The notes under the pieces: model-generated
What the model was told of the DNA's origin: nothing
Seen by the model: the letters and a program-made list of their open reading frames with translations, nothing else
Databases searched by the model: none
Part shown: piece after piece, positions 50,777 to 62,048 of the stretch
Layout: the number at the start of each line of letters is the position of its first letter
Numbering within the stretch: position 1 is the first letter of the stretch
Origin: Prosapia bicincta
Lineage: Eukaryota; Arthropoda; Insecta; Hemiptera; Cercopidae
Direction of reading: 5' to 3'
Length of the DNA: 64,000 bases
Assembly (NCBI GenBank): GCA_036971475.1
Contig: JBAIZL010000001.1
Coordinates: 216,004,944 to 216,068,943, forward strand
Translations under genes and position numbers: made by a program

Positions 50777-52079
50777 GTTGCTCTCGAGTCTCGTCTTACA
50801 CTCTCCACAAGTTATCCTTCGTCCTTAAAGGTTGTAGATCGGAGAACCCATGGAGAAATGGTGTGCACTAAAATAAACCAACAATAAGTACGGAGTCGGT
50901 AACTGGCGTCTTAGGTTAACTAAATCAGCGTTTTGAAGGTTATAATTCGGTGGCAACTAGACACAACATGTAGAGAACTTGTAGGGGACAGATGTTTTGT
51001 ATGGCTACTGCGTGTAAATGGGAGATCATATTTAGAGAAACAGCATCGAGTCACGGGCCAAGATGGCTACGCTATCTCCAACGCGAACTCCGAACGATAA
51101 ACTGAATATTCCCTTACATGGAGATGTTATTCAAGGGGGTCTGTGTTTTGAAGACACATGAACATTGGATACACCTCTCGCTCGAGAACCTATAGGTCCC
51201 CAATGGGCCTCCTGACACCCTTGCCTTTCTAGTGTATCACTGACTATGTGAAGACATGATTTATCAATTTAACAACTGATTTATCTAACACCCAATCGTG
51301 CTCTATCTTCTACCTGAGACATTCACAGACCTCTCAGGCTTAAACTCCTCCAACTCCATATCCACCTGGGGGGGGGGAGGAGGAAACTGAGGAGTTTTTT
51401 TATGTAGGAGGGGTGGTTTTCTCATTTCTACCTCTGATATTAGTTTTCGACGCCCGTTACCGACGGCGGCGATTTTTTTGGTTGAACAAAAGAAGTACGT
51501 TTTTCAACATCTTTTCTATTGATCAACGTATACGCCAAAGGCCTATTACTGGTTAAATTTTTTTGCCAGGGATTATGTATCTCGATCAAAAGTTAACTTC
51601 CAGTTTACAAAATTCGAAAAAGGGTCACTTGTAACTAGATACTAAAACAGATTAGATAAAGAACCGATCTAATACAGGTTAAATGAGTACCTTGCTCATT
51701 AAATGTATGGGTACACTAATGAATTACTTACGTTCGTTTCTAACCTCCAGAACCAAGCGGTCTTTGAGTTTATTCCCTTCGCCTTTCCTTAGAATGGAAG
51801 TGTGAGGATCAATCAAGAAATAGTAATACTGTGCACACATCCGCCACCTGTGTTCAAGAAAACACCCCCTGACCAAGGACTCAGCGGGTTAGAAATCAGC
51901 AACCGCATGTAAACGGATAGCTCAAATCTTCGGCAGAGCAAGCTCACAGCAGCATCCCGGACCACAGGTTAGATACGATTCTGAAGAGTCAAAAATGTTG
52001 AGAAGTTGTTAGTGTTCGCCCATTCAAAAATTGTGTTCTTAATGTTGTGTGGGCAGAAAGCGTTAAAACTGGTATATTA
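50777..52079. other. Unique DNA, no supported gene
   Basis: Non-repetitive. A run of ten G (51,368-51,377) sits inside a 9-bp inverted pair, aaactcctc (51,342-51,350) and gaggagttt (51,389-51,397). No open frame of note. Confidence 0.45.
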
Positions 52080-52333
52080 GTGAGTGAGTGTTGTCAATAA
52101 TGTTTATGTTAGACTGGGGTACCGAGAGGGACGCTACACCCCTCTTAGGTGCAGCTAGTACGCACCTACCCTGCGGGTAGAATGTGTAGCGGGGAAGTGA
52201 GTGTAACCAGTAGTATGTATGTTAGACTGGGGTACCGTGAGGGACGCTACACCCGACTTAGGTGCAGCTAGTACGCACCTCCCCTGCGAATAGAATGAGT
52301 AGAGGTGAAGTGAGTGTTACCAGTAGTATGTAT

Positions 52334-52898
52334 GTTAGACTGGGGTACCGAGAGGGACGCCAAACCCCTCTTAGATGCAGCTAGAACGCAACTCCCCTGC
52401 GGGTAGAATGAGTAGAGGTGAAGTGAGTGTTACCAGTAGTATGTATGTTAGACTGGGGTACCGAGAGGGACGCCAAACCCCTCTTAGATGCAGCTAGAAC
52501 GCAACTCCCCTGCGGGTAGAATGAGTAGAGGTGAAGTGAGTGTTACCAGTAGTATGTATGTTAGACTGGGGTACCGAGAGGGACGCCAAACCCCTCTTAG
52601 ATGCAGCTAGAACGCAACTCCCCTGCGGGTAGAATGAGTAGAGGTGAAGTGAGTGTTACCAGTAGTATGTATGTTAGACTGGGGTACCGAGAGGGACGCC
52701 AAACCCCTCTTAGATGCAGCTAGAACGCAACTCCCCTGCGGGTAGAATGAGTAGAGGTGAAGTGAGTGTTACCAGTAGTATGTATGTTAGACTGGGGTAC
52801 CGAGAGGGACGCCAAACCCCTCTTAGATGCAGCTAGAACGCAACTCCCCTGCGGGTAGAATGAGTAGAGGTGAAGTGAGTGTTACCAGTAGTATGTAT
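52334..52898. repeat. Five apparently identical Sat113 monomers
   Basis: Five consecutive 113-bp units share the private variants gatgcagctagaacgcaact, gaatgagtagagg and gtgttaccag. I see no difference among them, whereas units on either side are diverged. Confidence 0.9.
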
Positions 52899-53937
52899 GT
52901 TAGACTGGGGTACCGAGAGGGACGCCAAGCCCCTCTTTGGTGAAGCTAGTACGCCCCTTCACTGCGGGTAGAATGTGTAGTGGTGAAGTGAGGTGTAAGC
53001 AGTAGGATGTATTGTAGACTGGAAAACCGAGAGAGACGGTACACCATTCGTAGGTGCATCTAGTCCGCAACTCCACTACGGGTAGAATGTGTAGAGGGAA
53101 TGTGAGGTGTAAGCAGTAGTATGTATTTTAAACTGGGGTACCGAGAGGGACGCCAAACCCCTCCTAGGTGCAGCTAGTCCGCACGTTCCCTGCGGGTAGA
53201 ATGTGTAGAGGTGAAGTGAATGTAACCAGTAGTATGTATGTTAGGCTGGGATACCGGGAGGGACGCCAAACCCATCTTTGGTGCAACTAGTACGAACCCC
53301 CCTGCAGGTAGAATGTGTAGAGGGGAAGTGAGTGTAATCAAGAGTAAGTATGTTAGACTGGGGTACCGACAGGGACGACAAATACCACTTAGGTGCAGCT
53401 AGTACGCAACTCCCCTGCGGGTAGAATGTGTAGAGGTGAAATGAGTATAACCAGTAGTATGTATGTTAGGCTGGGGTACCGGGAGGGACGCGAAACACAT
53501 CTTTAGTGCAGCTAGTACGAACCCCCCTGCGGGTAGAATGTGTAAAGGGGAAGTGAGTGTAATCAAGAGTAAGTATGTTAGACTGGGGTACCGACAGGGA
53601 CGACAAATACCACTTAGGTGCAGCTAGTACGAACCCCCCTGCGGGTAGAATGTGTAGAGGTGACGTGAGGTGTAAACAGTGGTAAGTATGTTATACTGGG
53701 GTACCGAGAGGGACGTCAAACCCCTCTTAAGTGCAACTAGTACGCACCTCCCCTTCGGGTAGAATATGTAGAGGTGAAGTGAGAATAACCAGTAGTGTGT
53801 ATGTTAGACTGGGGTACCGAGAGGGACGCCAAACCCCTCTTAGGTGCAGCTAGTACGCACCTCCCCTGCGGGTAGAATGTGTAGAGGTTAAGTGCGGTGT
53901 AACCAGTAGTATATATGTTAGACTGGGGTACCGAGAG

Positions 53938-55350
53938 GACGCTAAAACCCTATTGGGTACAATTAGTACGGACCTCCCGTGGGGGTAGAATGTGTACAGG
54001 TAAAATGAGAGTAACCCGTTTAATGTATGTTAGACTGGGGTACCGGGAAGGACGACAAACCCATCTTTGGTGAAGCTAGTATGCACCTCCCCTGCGAGTC
54101 GAATGTGTAGAGGGGAAATGAGTGTAACCAGTAGTATATATGTTAGACTGGGGTACCGAGAGGGACGCCAAACTCCTCTTAGGTGCAGCTAGTACGCACC
54201 TCCCTTGCGGGTAGAATGTGTAGAGGTTAAGTGCGGTGTAACCAGTAGTATGTATGTTAGACTAGGGTACCGACAGGGACGCCAAACCCCTCTTAGGTGA
54301 GACTAGTGCGCAACTCCCCTGCGGGTAGAATGTGTAGAGTTGAAGTGAGTGTAATCGGTAATATGTACGTTAGACTGGGGTACCGAGGGAACGCTAAAAC
54401 CCTATTGGGTACAATTAGTACGGACCTCCCGTGGGGGTAGAATGTGTACAGGTAAAATGAGAGTAACCCGTTTAATGTATGTTAGACTGGGGTACCGGGA
54501 AGGACGACAAACCCATCTTTGGTGAAGCTAGTATGCACCTCCCCTGCGAGTCGAATGTGTAGAGGGGAAATGAGTGTAACCAGTAGTATATATGTTAGAC
54601 TGGGGTACCGAGAGGGACGCCAAACTCCTCTTAGTTGCAACTATTACGCACCTCCTCTGCGGGTAGAATGTGTAGAGGGGAAGTGAGTGTAACCAGTAGT
54701 ATATATGTTAGACTGGGGTACCGAGAGGGACGCCAAACTCCTCTTAGGTGCAGCTAGTACGCACCTCCCTTGCGGGTAGAATATGAAGAGGTGAAGTGAG
54801 TGTAACCAGTAGTATGTATGCTAGACAGGGGTACCAGGAGAGACGCCAATTCCCTTTTAGGTGTAACTAGAACGCAACTCCCCTGCGAGTCGAATGTGTA
54901 GAGGGGAAGTGAGTGTAACCAGTAGTATGTATGTTACACTGGGGTACCGACAGGGACGCTACACCCCTCTTAGTTGCAACTATTACGCACCTCCTCTGCG
55001 GGTAGAATGTGTAGAGGGGAAGTGAGTGTAACCAGTAGTATATATGTTAGACTGGGGTACCGAGAGGGACGCTACACCCCTCTTAGTTGCAACTATTACG
55101 CACCTCCTCTGCGGGTAGAATGTGTAGAGGGGAAGTGAGTGTAACCAGTAGTATATATGTTAGACTGGGGTACCGAGAGGGACGCCAAACTCCTCTTAGG
55201 TGCAGCTAGTACGCACCTCCCTTGCGGGTAGAATATGAAGAGGTGAAGTGAGTGTAACCAGTAGTATGTATGCTAGACAGGGGTACCAGGAGAGAAGCCA
55301 ATTCCCTTTTAGGTGTAACTAGAACGCAACTCCCCTGCGGGTAGAACGTG
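53938..55350. repeat. Sat113 tetrameric (452-bp) higher-order repeats
   Basis: The private block gctaaaaccctattgggta occurs at 53,941 and 54,393, and the block gctagacaggggtaccagga at 54,820 and 55,272. Both pairs are exactly 452 bp (4 x 113) apart and their neighbours also match. A dimer-scale copy exists upstream (gtgtaatcaagagtaagta at 53,332 and 53,557, 225 bp apart). Confidence 0.88.
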
Positions 55351-58300
55351 TAGAGGTGACGTAAGTGTAACCAGTAGTACGTATGTTAGACTGGGGTACC
55401 GAGAGGGACGCCAAACCTCACTTAGATGCAGCTAGTACGCACCTTCCTTGCGGAAAGAATATGTAGAGGTGAATTAGGTGTAACCAGTAGTATGTATGTT
55501 AGACTGGGGTAACTTGAGGGGCGCTAAACCCCTCTTCACGTGACATAATTTTACTAAGCTAATATTCTACCATTAAATACTTTTATTTGTTTTGGGTACT
55601 ACATCTTATGTACGTCTATTAATCCTATGTTCTACACTTTATGTACGTCTATTAGGACAATGCTCGATACGTGACATAATTTTACTAAGCTAATATTCTA
55701 CACCTTACATGCTTTTATTGGTTTTATATACTACATCTTATGTACCTCTATTAATCCTATGTTCTACACTTTATGTACGTCTATTAGGACAATGCTCGAC
55801 ACGTGACATAATTTTACTAAGCTAATATTCTACACCTTACATGCTTTTATTTGTTTTATGTACTACATCTTATGTACCTCTATTAATCCTATGTTCTACA
55901 CTTTATGTACGTCTATTAGGAAAATGCTCGATACGTGAAATAATTTTACTAAGCTAATATTCTACACCTTACATGCTTTTATTTGTTTTATGTACTACAT
56001 CTTATGTACGTCTATTAATCCTATGTTCTACACTTTATGTACGTCTATTAGGACAATGCTCGATACGTGACATAGTTTTACTAAGCTAATATTCTACACC
56101 TTACATACTTTTATTTGTTTTATATAGTACATCTTATGTACGTCTAATAATCCTATGTTCTACACTTTATATACGTCTATTAGGACAATGCTCGATACGT
56201 GACATAATTTTACTAAGCTAATATTCTACACCTTACATGCTTTTATTTGTTTTATGTACTACATCTTATGTACCTCTATTAATCCTATGTTCTACACTTT
56301 ATGTACGTCTATTAGGACAATGCTCGACACGTGACATAGTTTTACTAAGCTAATATTCTACACCTTACATGCTTTTATTTGTTTTATGTACTACATCTTA
56401 TGTACGTCTAATAATCCTATGTTCTACACTTTATATACGTCTATTAGGACAATGCTCGATACGTGACATAATTTTACTAAGCTAATATTCTACACCTTAC
56501 ATGCTTTTATTTGTTTTATGTACTACATCTTATGTACCTCTATTAATCCTATGTTCTACACTTTATGTACGTCTATTAGGACAATGCTCGACACGTGACA
56601 TAATTTTACTAAGCTAATATTCTACACCTTACATGCTTTTATTTGTTTTATGTACTACATCCTATGTACGTCTATTAATCCTATGTTCTACACTTTATGT
56701 ACGTCTATTAGGACAATGCTCGACACGTGACATAATTTTACTAAGCTAATATTCTACACCTTACATACTTTTATTTGTTTTATGTACTACATCTTATGTA
56801 CCTCTATTAATCCTATGTTCTACACTTTATGTACGTCTATTAGGACAATGCTCGACACGTGACATAATTTTACTAAGCTAATATTCTACACCTTACATGC
56901 TTTTATTTGTTTTATGTACTACATCCTATGTACGTCTATTAATCCTATGTTCTACACTTTATGTACGTCTATTAGGACAATGCTCGATACGTGACATAAT
57001 TTTACTAAGCTAATATTCTACACCTTACATGCTTTTATTTGTTTTATGTACTACATCCTATGTACGTCTATTAATCCTATGTTCTACACTTTATGTACGT
57101 CTATTAGGACAATGCTCGATACGTGACATAATTTTACTAAGCTAATATTCTACACCTTACATGCTTTTATTTGTTTTATGTACTACATCTTATGTACGTC
57201 TAATAATCCTATGTTCTACACTTTATGTACGTCTATTAGGACAATGCTCGATACGTGACATACTTTTACTAAGCTAATATTCCTCACCTTACATACTTTT
57301 ATTTGTTTTATGTACTACATCTTATGTACGTATAATAATCCTATGTTCTACACTTTATGTACGTCTATTAGGACAATGCTCGATACGTGACATAGTTTTA
57401 CTAAGCTAATATTCTAAACCTTACTAACTTTTATTTGTTTTATGTACTACATCCTATGTACGTCTAATAATCCTATGTTCTACACTTTATGTACGTCTAT
57501 TAGGACAATGCTCGATACGTGACATAATTTTACTAAGCTAATATTCTACACCTTACATGCTTTTATTTGTTTTATGTACTACATCTTATGTACGTCTAAT
57601 AATCCTATGTTCTACACTTTATGTACGTCTATTAGGACAATGCTCGATACGTGACATACTTTTACTAAGCTAATATTCCTCACCTTACATACTTTTATTT
57701 GTTTTATGTACTACATCTTATGTACGTATAATAATCCTATGTTCTACACTTTATGTACGTCTATTAGGACAATGCTCGATACGTGACATAGTTTTACTAA
57801 GCTAATATTCTACACCTTACATACTTTTATTTGTTTTATGTACTACATCCTATGTACGTCTAATAATCTTATGTTCCACACTTTATGATCGTCTATAAGT
57901 GCAATGCTCGACACGTGACATAATTTTACTAAGCTAATATTCTACACCTTACATGCTTTTATTTGTTTTATGTACTACATCTTATGTACGTCTAATAATC
58001 CTATGTTCTACACTTTATGTACGTCTATTAGGACAATGCTCGATACGTGACATAATTTTACTAAGCTAATATTCTACACCTTACATACTTTTATTTGTTT
58101 TATGTACTACATCCTATGTACGTCTAATAATCTTATGTTCTACACTTTATGATCGTCTATAAGTACATTGCTCGATACGTGACATAATTTTACTAAGCTA
58201 ATATTCTACACCTTACATGCTTTTATTTGTTTTATGTACTACATCTTATGTACGTCTAATAATCCTATGTTCTACACTTTATGTACGTCTATTAGGACAA

Positions 58301-59499
58301 TGATCGATACGTGACATAATTTTACTAAGCTAATATTCTACACCTTACATACTTTTATTTGTTTTATGTACTACATCCTATGTACGTCTATTAATCCTGT
58401 GTTCTACACTTTATGTACGTCTATTAGGACAATACTCGATACGTGACATAATTTTACTAAGCTAATATTCTACACCTTACATACTTTTATTTGTTTTATG
58501 TACTACATCCTATGTACGTCTAATAATCTTATGTTCTACACTTTATGATCGTCTATAAGTGCAATGCTCGACACGTGACATAATTTTACTAAGCTAATAT
58601 TCTACACCTTACATGCTTTTATTTGTTTTATGTACTACATCTTATGTACGTCTAATAATCCTATGTTCTACACTTTATGTACGTCTATTAGGACAATACT
58701 CGATTTGTGACATAATTTTACTAAGCTAATATTATACACCTTACATACTTTTATTTGTTTTATGTACTACATCTTATGTACGTCTAATAATCTTATGTTC
58801 TACACTTTATGATCGTCTATAAGTACATTGCTCGATACGTGACATAATTTTACTAAGCTAATATTCTACACCTTACATACTTTTATTTGTTTTGTGTACT
58901 TAGTCCTATGTACGTCTAATAATCTTATGTTCTACACTTTATGATCGTCTAAAAGTACATTGCTCGATACGTGATATAATTTTACTAAGCTAATATTCTA
59001 CACCTTACATGCATTTATTTGTTTTATGTACTACATCTTATGTACGTCTAATAATCCTATGTTCTACACTTTATATACGTCTATTAGGACAATGCTCGAC
59101 ACGTGACATAATTTTACTAAGCTAATATTCTACACCTTACATGCTTTTATTTGTTTTATGTACTACATCTTATGTACGTCTAATAATCCTATGTTCTACA
59201 CTTTATGTACGTCTATTAGGACAATGCTCGATACGTGACATAATTTTACTAAGCTAATATTCTAAACCTTACATACTTTTATTTGTTTTATGTACTACAT
59301 CCTATGTACGTCTAATAATCCTATGTTCTACACTTTATGTACGTCTATTAGGACAATCCTCGATACGTGACATAATTTTACTAAGCTAATATTCTACACC
59401 TTACATACTTTTATTTGTTTTATGTACTACATCTTATGTACGTCTAATAATCCTATGTTCTACACTTTATGATCGTCTATAAGTACAATGCTCGACACG

Positions 59500-62030
59500 A
59501 GACATAATTTTACTAAGCTAATATTCTACACCTTACATACTTTTATTTGTTTTATGTACTACATCTTATGTACGTCTATTAATCCTATGTTCTACACTTT
59601 ATGTACGTCTATTAGGACAATGCTCGATACGTGACATCATTTTACTAAGCTAATATTCTACACCTTACATACTTTTATTTGTTTTATGTACTACATCTTA
59701 TGTACGTCTATTAATCCTATGTTCTACACTTTATGTACGTCTATAAGTACTATGCTCGATACGTGACATAATTTTACTAAGCTAATATTCTACACCTTAC
59801 ATACTTTTATTTGTTTTATGTACTACATCCTATGTACCTCTATTAATCCTATGTTCTACACTTTATGTACGTCTATAAGTACAATGCTCGATACGTGACA
59901 TAATTTTACTAAGCTAATATTCTACACCTTACATACTTTTATTTGTTTTATGTACTACATCTTATGTACCTCTATTAATCCTATGTTCTACACTTTATGT
60001 ACGTATATTAGGACAATGATTCGACACGTGACATAATTTTACTAAGCTAATATTCTACACCTTACATGCTTTTATTTGTTTTATGTACTACATCTTATGT
60101 ACGTCTATTAATAATATGTTCTGCATTTTATATACGTCTATTAGGACAATGCTCGACACGTGACATAATTTTACTAAGCTAATATTCTACACCTTACATA
60201 CTTTTATTTGTTTTATGTACTACATCTTATGTACGTCTATTAATCCTATGTTCTACACTTTATGTACGTCTATTAGGACAATGCTCGACACGTGACATAA
60301 TTTTACTAAGCTAATATTCTACACCTTACATGCTTTTATTTGTTTTATGTACTACATCTTATGTACGTCTATTAATCCTATGTTCTACACTTTATGTACG
60401 TCTATTAGGACAATGCTCGACACGTGACATAATTTTACTAAGCTAATATTCTACACCTTACATACTTTTATTTGTTTTATGTACTACATCTTATGTACGT
60501 CTATTAATCCTATGTTCTACACTTTATGTACGTCTATTAGGACAATTCTCGACACGTGACATAATTTTACTAAGCTAATATTCTACACCTTAACTTGCTT
60601 TTATTTGTTTTATGTACTACATCTTATGTACGTCTATTAATCCTATGTTCTACACTTTATGTACGTCTATTAGGACAATGCTCGACACGTGACATAATTT
60701 TACTAAGCTAATATTCTACACCTTAAATGCTTTTATTTGTTTCATGTACTACATCTTATGTACGTCTATTAATCCTATGTTCTACACTTTATGTACGTCT
60801 ATTAGGACAATGCTCGACACGTGACATAATTTTACTAAGCTAATACTCTACACCTTACATGCTTTTATTTGTTTTATGTACTACATCTTATGTACGTCTA
60901 TTAATCCTATGTTCTACACTTTATGTACGTCTATTAGGACAATGCTCGACACGTGACATAATTTTACTAAGCTAATATTCTACACCTTACATGCTTTTAT
61001 TTGTTTTATGTACTACATCTTATGTACGTCTATTAATCCTATGTTCTACACTTTATGTACGTCTATTAGGACAATGCTCGACACGTGACATAATTTTACT
61101 AAGCTAATATTCTACACCTTACATGCTTTTATTTGTTTTATGTACTACATCTTATGTACGTCTATTAATCCTATGTTCTACACTTTATGTACGTCTATTA
61201 GGACAATGCTCGATACGTGACATCATTTTACTAAGCTAATATTCTACACCTTACATACTTTTATTTGTTTTATGTACTACATCTTATGTACGTCTAATAA
61301 TCCTATGTTCTACACTTTATGTACGTCTATTAGGACAATGCTCGACACGTGACATAATTTTACTAAGCTAATATTCTACACCTTACATACTTTTATTTGT
61401 TTTATGTACTACATCTTATGTACGTCTAATAATCCTATGTCCTACACTTTATGTACGTCTATAAGTACAATGCTCGATACGTGACATAATTTTACTAAGC
61501 TAATATTCTACACCTTACATACTTTTATTTGTTTTATGTACTACATCCTATGTACCTCTATTAATCCTATGTTCTACACTTTATGTACGTCTATAAGTAC
61601 AATGCTCGATACGTGACATAATTTTACTAAGCTAATATTCTACACCTTACATACTTTTATTTGTTTTATGTACTACATCTTATGTACCTCTATTAATCCT
61701 ATGTTCTACACTTTATGTACGTATATTAGGACAATGATTCGACACGTGACATAATTTTACTAAGCTAATATTCTACACCTTACATGCTTTTATTTGTTTT
61801 ATGTACTACATCTTATGTACGTCTATTAATAATATGTTCTGCATTTTATATACGTCTATTAGGACAATGCTCGACACGTGACATAATTTTACTAAGCTAA
61901 TATTCTACACCTTACATACTTTTATTTGTTTTATGTACTACATCTTATGTACGTCTATTAATCCTATGTTCTACACTTTATGTACGTCTATTAGGACAAT
62001 GCTCGACACGTGACATAATTTTACTAAGCT
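59500..62030. repeat. Sat132 higher-order duplication of about 1.7 kb
   Basis: The private variants acaatgattcgacacgtg and ataatatgttctgcatttta follow each other near 60,013-60,130 and again near 61,731-61,850, about 1,718 bp (13 monomers plus 2 bp) apart. The preceding gacatcatttta variants (59,631 and 61,217) also match, but are offset by one monomer. Confidence 0.75.
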
Positions 62031-62048
62031 AATATTAGGACAATGCTC
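62005..62048. repeat. 44-bp truncated Sat132 monomer
   Basis: One unit jumps from agctaatatt straight to aggacaatgctcga, losing 88 bp. The breakpoints share short A/T homology (tatta), as expected of a deletion or unequal exchange at microhomology. Confidence 0.95.

Larger units (their letters stand above)
52080..55536. repeat. Sat113: 113-bp satellite array, about 30 copies
   Basis: The unit begins gttagactggggtaccgag, contains gcagctagtacgcacctccc and gcgggtagaatgtgtagagg, and ends agtgtaaccagtagtatgta plus t. First full start at 52,108; starts at 52,334, 52,447, 52,560, 52,673 and 52,786 are spaced exactly 113 bp. Most units are clearly diverged, some with 1-bp indels. The array ends within a unit (gttagactggggtaacttga at 55,498), where Sat132 begins. 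There is no similarity to Sat107. Confidence 0.98.

Noticed and set aside
47182..50887. Plus-strand open frames of up to 447 codons rich in L, S, F, Y and C
   Set aside because: All three forward frames are open together across the C/T-rich 33-bp repeat, which shows low stop frequency in a 3n-length repeat rather than a membrane protein.
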